Shown one piece after another: positions 44,301 to 53,038 of a stretch of 64,000 bases of DNA. This DNA is from Aegilops tauschii subsp. strangulata. Lineage: Eukaryota; Streptophyta; Magnoliopsida; Poales; Poaceae. A program made the translations under genes and the position numbers. Each line of letters opens with the position of its first letter. Position 1 is the stretch's first letter. The stretch is taken from assembly GCF_002575655.3 (NCBI RefSeq), contig NC_053035.3:503098601-503162600 (forward strand), given 5' to 3'. Under the pieces are notes generated by a model. That model was not told where the DNA came from and did no database searches. It worked only from the letters and a program-made list of their open reading frames with translations.

Positions 44301-44669
44301 TTCCCCCCTTGCAGCATCATTGGACACATCGTCTGGTTCCTCTTGATCTTCAGCAGCTTCCCCCGTTGCAGCATCACCGTATTCAGGGGGCACATAGTTG
44401 TCATCGTCCTCTTCTTCTTCGCCGTCTTCCATCATAACCCCTATTTCTCCGTGCCTCGTCCAAACATTATAGTGTGGCATGAAACCCTTGTAAAGCAGGT
44501 GGGTGTGAAGGATTTTCCGGTCAGAGTAAGACTTCGTATTCCCACATATAGGGCATGGACAACACATAAAACCATTCTGCTTGTTTGCCTCAGCCACTTC
44601 GAGAAAATCATGCACGCCCTTAATGTACTCGGAGGTGTGTCTGTCACCGTACATCCATTGCCGGTTCAT
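41307..44669 (-). CDS. CACTA (En/Spm) TNP2-like transposase
   Basis: A single uninterrupted frame of 1120 residues. The N terminus (MNRQWMYGDRHTSEYIKG, then CPCPICGNTKSY and HTHLLYKGF) is the transposase-associated domain. There follow an acidic linker with an internal repeat (about 98-134, GEAAEDQEEP and GEATEDQEEP); a cysteine pair region about 241-262; a Transposase_21 core (about 340-660) with GLSADGINPFG, HACTHC and IDVMHVTKNL; a DUF4218 region (VKLCAFLNAISQKV, LVHLVDEIVILGP); and a DUF4216 region near the C terminus (DIWELDY, FKCKWVNL). These are the standard domains of plant CACTA transposases, which cut and paste elements with CACTA termini. The length is normal and no stop or frameshift is visible, so it may encode active protein even though its own element has lost its left end. 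Confidence 0.93.
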   Translation of the reverse strand: MNRQWMYGDRHTSEYIKGVHDFLEVAEANKQNGFMCCPCPICGNTKSYSDRKILHTHLLYKGFMPHYNVWTRHGEIGVMMEDGEEEEDDDNYVPPEYGDAATGEAAEDQEEPDDVSNDAARGEATEDQEEPVPDDDDLRRVIVDARTQCESQKEKLKFDRMLEDHKKGLYPNCEDGNTKLGTVLELLQWKAENAVLDKGFEKLLKILKKKLPKDNELPDSTYAAKKVVCPLGLEVQKIHTCPNDCILYRGAYKDLNACPVCGALRYKIRRDDPGDVDGEPPRKRVPAKVMWYAPIIPRLKRLFRNEEHAKLMQWHSEDRKKDGKLRAPADGSQWRKIERKYWAEFAADPRNVWFGLSADGINPFGEQSSNHSTWPVTLCMYNLPPWMCMKRKFIMMPVLIQGPKQPGNDIDVYLRPLVEELLQLWNGNGVRTWDEHKQEEFNLHALLFVTINDWPALSNLSEQTNKGYHACTHCLDDTENIYLDKCRKNVYLGHRRFLPTNHQCRKKDKHFKGEADHRKKPAMRTGDHVLAMVNDLHVIFGKGPGGLAVPNDAEGHAPMWKKKSIFWDLPYWKELEVRSSIDVMHVTKNLCVNLLGFLGVYGKTKDTPEAWEDLQRLHEKDGMPPKQYEGPASYALTKEEKEIFFECLLSMKVPTGFSSNIKGIINMPEKKFQNLKSHDCHVIMTQLLPVALRGILPENVRLAIVKLCAFLNAISQKVIDPEIIPRLRSDVAQCLVSFELVFPPSFFNIMTHVLVHLVDEIVILGPVFLHNMFLFERFMGVLKKHVRNRARPEGSISMGHQTEDVIGFCVDFIPGLKKIGLPKSRYEGRLTGKGMLGGGDSIICRDGYSWSQAHYTVLQNSTLVTPYVDEHKNSLRSKHPEQCDDWITCEHIRTFSSWLETRLRGDTTVCDELYSLSRGPSSTVLTYKGYEINGNTFYTIAQDQKSTNQNSGVRFDAATERGKDTYYGYIMDIWELDYGHDFKVPLFKCKWVNLSGGGVQVDPQYGMTTVDLNNLGYTDEPFVLANDVAQVIYVKDMSTRPRKRKDKEANTSYDEPKRHIVLSGKRDIVGVEGKTDMSEDYEKFHEISPFKVKADPSILINDEDYPWLRRNKQMTQAKKK

Positions 44670-44859
44670 CTGCGTGCATTATATATAATTAAGTGTGTCA
44701 AAAACCATTACAGAACATCATGAATAGATAATTAAGTGACCAAATTAATAGAAGTTCATCATCACATTAGAACCAAAGTACATACATAGTTCTCATCTAA
44801 CAACATATATATAGCTCTCCAGAGCATTTAATTAATTAAACCATACATTGAAACTATGT

Positions 44860-45298
44860 AAAACATTTCAATGCGAAAAAAATGCGATCATAATCGCAAC
44901 CAAGGTAACAATTCCAACGGCATAATGATATCAAGCCTCGGTATGAATGTCATATTTTCTAATCTTTCTAATCTTCAAGCGCATTGCATCCATCTTGATC
45001 TTGTGATCATCGACGACATCCGCAACATGCAACTCTAATATCATCTTCTCCTCCTCAATTTTTTTTTATTTTTTCCTTCAAGTAATTGTTTTCTTCTTCA
45101 ACTAAATTTAACCTCTCGACAATAGGGTCGGTTAGAATTTCCGGTTCAACCACCTCCTAGATAAATAAAATCTATGTCACGTTGGTCGGTATATTTGTCA
45201 TAAACAATAAATCAACCAAATAGTTATAAAAAGATAATATATACCACATCCGAATCATAGACAGGACGAGGGCCGACGGGGGCGGATACCAAAACCAT
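44860..45298 (-). pseudogene. CACTA accessory coiled-coil/membrane ORF, broken
   Basis: Exon 1 (45298-45245, MVLVSAPVGPRPVYDSDV) joins by GT-AG to exon 2 starting at 45156 (EVVEPEILTDPIVERL). Exon 2 continues as a Glu/Lys-rich coiled coil (NLVEEENNYLKEKIK). An extra A in an A-run near 45062 shifts the frame; after it, the original frame resumes and a TGA at 44931 interrupts it just before a hydrophobic stretch (VGIVTLVAIMIAF) that would have been a membrane segment. Small ORFs of this design commonly sit just upstream of grass CACTA transposases; their function is not known to me. Two lesions make this copy non-functional. Confidence 0.6.
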
Positions 45299-45673
45299 CG
45301 CACTATGTAATAAGAAGGAATAATAAAAGTAACAAAATTAGACAAGTAACTATCTAAAGTAAGAATTTTTTCTTTTCAGAAAGAAGATAAGAACAAGAGG
45401 CTCACCACGGTGGTGCTGGCGATGAGATCGGCGCGGGCGATCGACGGCGGTGAAGACGGGGACGGGACGTGACGGACCGCTAAACCTAGACAAATCTCGG
45501 GGAAAATGGAGCTCGGAGGTCGAGTTTCGAGAGGACAAAGATTAACTAGTGTGGCTCAGACATTTCATCGAACACCTCATGTGCATAGGAGGTGAGCTAG
45601 AGCACCCAAATGCCCTCCCCTCGCCGGCCAGAAAAAACAGAGCACTCTGGAGTGCTCTGCTGTGGCGATGGGG

Positions 45674-45681
45674 TATATATA
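45674..45681 (-). promoter_or_regulatory. Candidate TATA box for the CACTA transcript
   Basis: TATATATA (palindromic) lies about 375 bp upstream of the accessory ORF start on the minus strand and about 1 kb before the transposase ATG, just inside subterminal repeats. This is where a CACTA promoter is expected. Confidence 0.4.
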
Positions 45682-46478
45682 GGGAACTCATTGGTCCCGG
45701 TTGGTGGCACCAACCGGGACTAAAGGCCTTTGGTCCCGGTTGGTGCCACGAACCGGGACCAATGACCCCTTTAGTCCCGGTTGGTGGCACCAACCGGGAC
45801 CAAAGGCCTTGTGCTGCCCTGCGTCAAAAGTTTAGTCCCACCTCGCTAGTTGAGAGAGCTCGAGAGTGGTTTATAAGCGCTGCTGCGCCCACCCTCTCGA
45901 ACTCCTCTCAACTGCAGGCTTTCGTGCCTAACTGTTCTCTTTGCCTGTGGGGCCTACTGGGCCTTCTGCGGGCCTGAATCCTGGCCCATGGATGGGTTTC
46001 TAGTCGTATTCAGGCCGTGGTGGCCCAGTAGGTGGCATAATTTTTTTCCTCTGTTTTTTTTCTCTTTTGCTTTATTTGTTTTGTTTTGTTTCTACTTACA
46101 ACAAAAAACTTATTTATTTTATTTCTAATTACTTGTGTATTTTACTTTAATTATTTTATTTTTATTTATTTTACTGCTGCTATTTTTATTTATTTTAGTA
46201 CTGCTATTTTTACTTAATTTATTAAGGTTTATTTATTGTAGTTACTATAGTTTATTTTATTAAGGTTTACGAGCTGTGGGAGGGACGAGGGGTGGCGACG
46301 TGCTGTGGGACACGATGCAGGGGCCGAGGAGGGAATTTAGGGTTAAGTTTTTATACGGGAACGGTTAGACGGGCTTTAGCGGGCTTTCACCGGGCTTGTG
46401 GGGTTTAACAGGTCATCGATGAGAGTTTCCAAAAATGTCATTAGAAATCCGTCATGGATTAACAGGTTTCTTGTAGTG

Positions 46479-47345
46479 ATATGTCGAGCACAATGAGTGG
46501 TGATCCTCCGGCCTCCCACTCGCACGCAGCCGCCGCCACCCTCCCGCTCGCTCGCCGCCGCCGCCGTCACCAGTCCCGGCCATGGCGCCGCCGCTGCCGT
46601 CGTGCCCCTGAAGACCTATTCATCTTGCCTGAAGGTGATCCTGTGTCAGATCCTGCACGATACCTCATCATTACAACACGTCGGCGGCGGTGTATGAGGC
46701 GTCCATGGCCCTGGTGGCGCCTTCAAGGGAGGACACATGATCTTCAAGGGAGGACAGGCCATCAGATTCATCCACTTGGTAGCGTCTTTGTTCATCCAGG
46801 TTTGACGATTCATCTTTCATTATCTAGTCTCTCAGAGATGTCAAACGTACCCTCAACAACTAATGTCAGCATTTATTTTGTTCTGTAGTGAACCCCCTCG
46901 ATGAATGCATGTCTGTTGCCGTGGCTAGAGAAAATTCTACATATCCACATCCTGATAACCAACAAGATAAGTAGCAGCTTTGATATGGAGGTATTTTCCT
47001 TCACTGCGTGCTTTTTCTTTGTGCCCTTTACTGTACTGTAGTAGCATTTGCTAAATTGCATTGAGAGAATAGGACGGCACAACAAGCTAGGGCTTCAAGA
47101 AAACCAACCAAATTCCTTTTTTTTTGGGATCAACCAACCAAATTGCTGTAATAGCACGATCCGCAAGACCTAGAAGGGATCTACACATGACATCGGTGGC
47201 TTCTCCTCCGCCTGCTATTTGCCGCTTTGACACTGTTGACAGATCCGAGTTCCACCTGCTAGGCTCGAATGGTAGATGTTACGGGCAACTGTATGTGAAT
47301 CCCACTCCAAGGGATCACCCTTCTCTATCCCAGATATGGCGGTTA
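46479..47345 (+). other. Unidentified insert between CACTA ends
   Basis: It begins immediately after the TTTCTTGTAGTG end at 46478 and stops where CACTA AT-rich filler (GCTTTATTTGTTTTG) resumes near 47360. It contains a GC-rich Ala/Arg/Pro stretch (46500-46600) and a segment with ASPPPAICRFDTVDRSEFHL near 47190. These read like gene fragments, but I cannot identify them. It may be host flanking DNA between two CACTA copies, or captured sequence. Confidence 0.35.
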
Positions 47346-47979
47346 TGGAGTTGATGGCTCGTGTTTTTTTTCCTCTTTTGCTTTATTTGTTTTGTTTTGT
47401 TTCTACTTACAACAAAAAACTTATTTATTTTATTTCTAATTACTTATGTATTTTACTTTAATTATTTTATTTTTATTTATTTTATTAAGGTTTATTTATT
47501 TTATAAATATAAAAAAATGAACATAGATGCGCTTTATAGAGAAAATTAAACCTAAATTCACAGTAAATTTCAATTTACTGTGAATTTCGGTGAAATTCCC
47601 TGTATAAGGGCATCTATTTTCACTTTAAGAGAAGCTCAACAAGGCATAGAGGGACAGGCTTATAAACTGGTGTGAGCGCCCTTCGGTTGGCGAGGTGGGA
47701 CTAAACACTGGCTGCAACTAGGACCAGCCCTTTAGTCCCGGTTTGTGGTATGAACCGGGACTAAAGGGTGGTGGGCCAGGAGCGTGGCCCATTGTTCCCG
47801 GTTTGTCCCACCAACCGGGACCAAAGGGTCCGGACGAACCGGGACCAATGCCCCCACGAGGCCCGGCAGGCCCCTGTCCGCACGAACCGGGACCAATGCT
47901 CACATTAGTCCCGGTTCGTGACTGAACCGGGACTAATGTGAATATTGCCCTGTGACCAAAGCCCAGTTTTCTACTAGTG

Positions 47980-48665
47980 ATGAGAGCGCTGATCGCACGA
48001 CCACCGTAGAACGTCGAAGGCCCGCCCCCATGCCGCCACGCGGCCATATGACAGCAAGCCAGTCAACACACGAGCCACGAGCCAGCAGCTCCCACCACCA
48101 AGGTCGTTGCCCTGCATCCATACGCTATGGAGACCATCAGAGGCATGAGCTTTGAGCCGACCGACAGATTCCTAGCACCATCGAAGCCGCCGGTGACCGA
48201 CCAGCCCCGAACAATGGTCACCAGCCAGGAGGCACTAGGCCAAGAATAGGGGAGGGGGAGTGGAGCTCAGCCGGACCGCCGCAGATGAAGAGTGTAGATC
48301 AAAATAATCCAACCTGAAGACACACGAACGAACACGAACGACGAACAGATCCGAGCAAATCCACCAAAGACAGATCCGCCGGAGACACACCTCCACACGC
48401 CCACCGATGATGCTAAACGTATCACCGGAACGAGGGCTAGGCGGGGAGATCTTTATTCCATCTTCAGGGAGCCGCCGCCGTCTTGCCTTCCTGAGCAGGA
48501 TACAAACCCTAACAAAGCTTGAAAAAAGATCTAAAAACGGAGCCCTCCCGCCAGCAAGGGCCGAGATCCACTCCGTCTCCATGGCCCTAAGGCCACCGGA
48601 GACGGGACGGACCGGCGCGGGCACCGGCGGGAGGTAAAAAACCTTAGTTTTTTGGAGGCGGTGGC
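47980..48665 (-). mobile_element. Dispersed repeat copy, probable LINE part
   Basis: From about 48280 on it matches the copy at 19200-19600 (GATCCGAGCAAATCCACC, ACACCTCCACACGCCCACCG), then continues GGGAGATCTTTATTCCATC. Both copies have the same orientation. The 47980-48280 part is GC-rich with no recognisable gene. Confidence 0.4.
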
Positions 48666-48669
48666 TGCC

Positions 48670-48888
48670 TAAGCTGGTTAATATAAACATTTATGTTGTT
48701 CCCTGGTGTGAATTTGTTTGACAAGTAGATGACCTCTTTGTCACCTTGTCGGTTGTAATGTGTATTGGTCAGTCAAAAAATCAAATACACAAATTTGCAT
48801 ACTTCCAAATCAAAACGTTCAATATGCTGGGAGCAGAGATTGTATTGAAGAAAGGGTTCTCTTCATTACTTCCTTGCCTTTGAAATAC
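48670..48888 (+). pseudogene. VHA-C 3' UTR fragment (unit that lost its RLP)
   Basis: GTGTGAATTTGTTTGACAAG and GGTTGTAATGTGTATTGG match the sequence downstream of VHA-C at about 27010-27070. Exons 10-11 are missing here. Downstream, where an RLP gene should follow, there is GC-rich transposon-like DNA, and RLP-promoter-like sequence only reappears at 49975. Confidence 0.75.
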
Positions 48889-48929
48889 TTCCTCCGGTCT
48901 TAAATATAAGACTTTTTAGAGATTCCAAT

Positions 48930-49970
48930 GCGGAACCCTCTCCCGCCCACCACCCATGAGGCGGACGGGGAGGGCATCTAGATCCCCGACGCGAGCTTCC
49001 TCCCTCACCGCCGCCAGGGGCATGGCCGGGCGCAGCCTGACCAGCGTCGGCGGCAGCGGGGATCGATCTTCCTCCAGCGCGATGGGATGGCGCGGGCCTC
49101 CCCGTCGGGTGCGGGCATGGGGCGCCGCGGCGTGGCGGCGCGTGGACGGCTGCGGGTGATGGTGCGCGCCTCGACGCGGCGGCCCGATCTGGCTGGCATG
49201 AGGCACGGGCCACGGCGGCATAGGCCGGTGGCCTATGTTTACCTCTGGTGGTAGTGGCCGTGGGCGGTGGTGGTACTTTGTCTTGTGTGCAGGCTCGTCC
49301 TGGGCAACATCTGGGCAGGGCTGTGGAGCGCGCCTGGCGTGGCTGTGGTGGCACGGCGGACATGCTTCTTCCGGCGGCGGTGTCGGCCTCCTTCTCCTGG
49401 ATCGGTTCCGATGATACGCGGGGCTGGGCGGGCGACGGTGGTGTCGACTCACGCGTTTCAAGGATGGGCCAGATTTAGGGTTCGTGCTCGGGGCCCGGGG
49501 CCGATCGAAGCTTTTGCTTCGGGTGTGCTCGTGATACCGGTGCGTTGGTGCATGGATCGATGCTAGTGACCACGAACATGACGTTGTGTGAGCTCGCCTG
49601 GCCATGGGCTCGGGGCAGGCTCGCACAGTTGTTTCCTCGCACAGTTGTACAATGTTACCTCGCACAGTTGTAAAATGTTACCATCCTGCTGTTCGTTAAA
49701 AAGAAATGATACCACCCCGCTGGTCGTTCCCACCATGAGGCAGAACAGAGACGAGGAGGCATTCCGAATTTCTTGTCAACGGATGAGCCCTAGGGACTTA
49801 GCAAGCGGTGATCGCAGGTCGCAGCCGGCCAGCGGAGGCCGGCAACAGGGCGCCCCGCATGACGGTGTGCGGCATGGGTACCGCTTTCCCAGGGTCGTGC
49901 GACGCTGGCGCTGAGCGGCTAGGTGAGGATTTCAATTTTCATCTCCTTCAAACATCTTCAAAAAATGGCC
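48930..49970. other. GC-rich LINE-like sequence, no supported gene
   Basis: Strongly GC-rich to about 49590, with domain-free frames on both strands, resembling the 5' part of the element at 10800. Three copies of a ~23-bp unit TCGCACAGTTGTAAAATG occur at 49621-49683. It replaces the RLP gene expected in this unit. Confidence 0.4.
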
Positions 49971-49974
49971 GGGT

Positions 49975-50155
49975 GCCGTGTCTTGTAGGGGATACGGGCT
50001 ACCACAACTTTGGATGGGTGACACACACACACGTACACTAAGTTGGCCCAGTCAGTTGCAGTTGTCGCTGTCACTCCATCACTCTCCTATTAACCGGGAA
50101 GGCCTAAGCGTTCATGTTTCAAATCAATCAAATAAGTTATTAGTGGAAGAGTTCA
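49975..50155. repeat. RLP upstream-region remnant
   Basis: Shares TCTTGTAG, GGCTACCACAACTTTGGATG, TCACTCTC and TTCATGTTTCAAATCAATCA with the upstream regions of RLP1 (31037-31250) and RLP3 (56280-56500). It abuts VHA-C intron-9 homology at 50158, as in the other units. Confidence 0.65.
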
Positions 50156-50284
50156 CATCTAATCTGTAACTAGTTTTTAGAACAGACAACTGTGTTGTTC
50201 ATGGTAATTTACCTTACTGTTCTATGATAGTCAGTCTAACACTATCATGTCTCATCACCATTTACCTTACTGTTCTGCGAGCTG

Positions 50285-51296
50285 CGTGGTCTTTGGACCA
50301 CCAGATCTGGCCGGCGGGAGGATGCGGGGTGGCAGTCTGCCCTTCCCTGCCCGGAGGACGTGCATCAGTCTTCGTGCTGGTGGTTTGCCGTGGTTGACTC
50401 GACAGCAAGGCGTGGTGGTGGTCCCTGCACGGTCATGGCGCTGTGGTTGTGCAGGGGTGTGCGGGTCAGTGGAGTTGCTTGCGTGAGAGTGGTGGTGTCG
50501 ATGATCCAAGCGAAAGCTTGGCCGGTTCTTGCTGGCCGGCGGCGGCGGCGCCTGTGGGCGTCGCTTTCTTCCTTGGAGGCGCCGTCGAGGTGATTTGGGC
50601 ATCCTTCACTCTCGGGTCAAGATCTTCGGGCGAAAGTCATGATCCTGGTTGGATCAGGCGGCGGCGTCGTCTTCAACGTCGTATTCCCTCTTGGGGGCGC
50701 CGTCTTGAAGATCTTGGTCCCATTTGTGATTCCTGCAGGCTGGATGTGCACTACATTGCGGTCGGCAGGTGCCCGACCGACGATGAGGTGATGTGGCGTT
50801 GCGACGTGTGTGGCAACGACGATGGTGGCAAGGAGAGCCGGGTCGCGACTTGTCCTTCTGATGCCGAAGGTCCGGTGCGCCAATGTTGGCTTCTGGCTGT
50901 GACAGAGAAGTCGGAGCTGCGGGCGGCGGGGCCACTGCGGCAACGATGACTCCATGAGGGCGGTTTTCAACGAGCGGTGCTCTTCGGGTGTTGCGCTGGA
51001 CTTTGTCGGTGCGAGGCTCGTAGCTTTCTCCTGTGATGCTCGTCGGCAAAATCGGAGCTACCATGTCCTCGACGTTGCGGTCGACTATTTGGCGTTGCTT
51101 TGTTGTTCGGTGCTACCTCTCGACGGTTGTGTCGTTGGTTGTGTCGTGATTTTGTTGGTAGCCAGGTCGTCCGTGTGTGCCCTTTGTAGGGTTTGTAATT
51201 TAGGTTTTCGTCCGGTTCTCCTTAATTAACCGGACAACTCTCTTCTTCTTAATCAATGAAAATGGCAAATCTTTTGCCTTGTTTCAAAAAAAAAAA
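50285..51296 (+). mobile_element. LINE-like insertion with poly(A) tail
   Basis: A GC-rich body ends GGCAAATCTTTTGCC then TTTCAAAAAAAAAA at about 51283-51296. Its presence between intron-9 and exon-10 homology, absent from the parental gene and other tail copies, shows it is an insertion. The left boundary is approximate and no target duplication is certain. Confidence 0.6.
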
Positions 51297-51797
51297 TCTA
51301 CAAAGAGTGAGAACAAAGTAAGGAGCATCTTGGAAGGGCTATGCGGAAATGCTAACAGGTAATTCCATGCCTAGGCTGCAGTCTTGGTGTTGTTACTTGC
51401 AGCCTTCTCTTGTCTTTCGCTAACCGAACCTTCGAATTGCAGCAGCTACTGGAGATCCGAAGACGACGTGGGCATGGCTGCTGGCCTGGGAGGCGAGAGT
51501 GAGACAGTCCCACCCTTACGTCTCCTTCACCATAAACTTTGTCTGAGGGTGTTTGATGTATATTATTTTGTGACACCAATTCTTTCATGGTATGTCGGTT
51601 TCGGTTCATACTTTTTTGTAGTAGATGATCCGCGCCGATCAATAATGTAGTGTTTCGGAGAACCTTGAATGTATCCTGGCACAAAGTGGGACTTCTCTTT
51701 TTTTGTTCTGCTACGATGTTGCAACTGTTTACTTCTTGTGCAGTGTTGTATTACTGGGTACATTATTGTAATTCTGAGTAACCAGAATCTATAATAA

Positions 51798-52311
51798 CTA
51801 GACGATGCCCCGTTGCGGCGGGATTTTGTATGAAATAAAAATTGCACTGAACTAATCGTCTAGCTACTGTCTTTACAGTTTCTCCTGTAGTAGGATAATT
51901 TGTTTATCATTGTTTTATAAATAAATACATATCTCTATCCATAACTTCAAAGTTGGACAAAAACAAAACAAATATGCATGCACAGCTCACTTTTCTTTCA
52001 TATAGCATGAAGCTATGAGCTGCATGCATGCGTCAATTTTTTTTCTTTCACATTTCTTTCATATAGCTTGAAGCTATGAGCTGCATGCATGCGTCAAATT
52101 TCTTCTTCATTAAAACACTCATAAGCAGCAGTTACTGCATGCATGCATCAGTTACTACATATTGTGGATACAGCAGGTCATAGTGTGTAGATCGGACGGA
52201 TATAGTTGATTGATCTAGTATATCCAAAGGCTAAATTAATTTGGGTGATGTGGCTCAAGGAGAAGCGAGAGAATTCCTTGTAGCGGGGGCTAGCTATTTA
52301 GATATAGTAGA
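51798..52311 (-). mobile_element. Non-autonomous Helitron
   Basis: Read on the minus strand it begins TCTACTATATCTAAATAG and ends with a CCCG/CGGG hairpin, GCATCGT and CTAG followed by T. Helitrons start with TC, have a hairpin about 10 nt before a CTRR end, and insert at AT without target duplication. The paralogous 3' UTRs (26940, 32930, 57450) are uninterrupted. Inside is a ~66-bp tandem repeat (TTTCTTTCATATAGC..TGAAGCTATGAG, 51990-52100). Confidence 0.6.
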
Positions 52312-52648
52312 TAGTAGTTATAATCAAGGAGAATAAGCTGGGTAATATAAACAGTTATGCTGTTCGCTGGTGTGAATTTGTTTGACAAGTGGATGACCTC
52401 TTTGCCCCCTTGTTGATTGTAACGTGTATTGGTCAGCAAAAAAATCAAATACACAAATTTGCATACTTCCAAATTGAAACGGTCAATATGCTGGGAGGAG
52501 AGATTGTTCTCTTCATTACTTCCTTGCCTCTGCAATAGTTGATAACTGTTTTGGCTCTCATCAATAGGTGACAACATTGATGATCACCAATACAATGTGA
52601 CATTTAGAAAGCATTCATATAAAGTTTTGTTTTCACTAAATTCTACTA

Positions 52649-52698
52649 CCTTCGTCCAAAAATGTGTCAAATGATCTTACATTTTGGGACAGAGGGAG
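52649..52698. mobile_element. Short Stowaway-like MITE remnant
   Basis: CCTTCGTCCAAAAATGTG ... TTTTGGGACAGAGGGAG is flanked by TA, with only about 50 bp left. Confidence 0.6.
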
Positions 52699-53038
52699 TA
52701 TCTAACAAGACGATGCTCATACATGGAAATACATTTCGCTGAAAGGAAATAAAAACGTACTTCAGCAAAATCAGTCCATACATCTTATGATCCAAAACAG
52801 CCATCTATGCAAGCAAGGGAAAGTTCCAAATAGTTCCAAATAATATTACACAATTAATGGGTATGCCATAGCAGGATACATTTATTTTATGAGATGAAAC
52901 TGTGTGGTAAAGTGTTTGACAATACAATACAACACATCAATAAGCTCTGAATGGTAAAGTGTTTGACAATACAATATAGAAATAAGTTCTACAAGCCCCT
53001 TAATCTTGTAGCGGTATCTTTGGTAGTTCTTGCTTAAT

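Larger units (their letters stand above)
39212..47979. mobile_element. Large CACTA element complex with TNP2-like transposase
   Basis: The right end TTTTCTACTAGTG finishes at 47979. No matching CACTAGTAGAAAA is visible on the left, where recognisable sequence starts abruptly near 39212. Inverted subterminal motifs TTTAGTCCCGGTTGGTGGC / GCCACCAACCGGGACTAAA recur at 39220-39430, 40670-40810, 45680-45810 and 47720-47945. The transposase gene occupies the centre on the minus strand. A second CACTA-like right end, TTTCTTGTAGTG, stops at 46478, and foreign sequence follows to about 47345, so at least two elements or a rearranged one are involved. Confidence 0.8.
50158..52640 (+). pseudogene. VHA-C tail copy 3, twice interrupted
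   Basis: Intron-9 sequence (50158-50270) matches parental 26333 onward. A ~1-kb LINE-like insert follows, then exon 10 (from about 51297, 5' part missing, to 51358) and exon 11 (51443-51546). Exon 11 carries a 4-bp addition (GAGAGTGAGACAGTCCC) that shifts the frame. The 3' UTR is then split by a Helitron at 51798-52311 and continues to about 52640. Confidence 0.85.

Noticed and set aside
48866..49665. Overlapping Pro/Arg/His-rich frames up to 249 aa
   Set aside because: They are products of GC-rich low-complexity DNA in a LINE-like segment.
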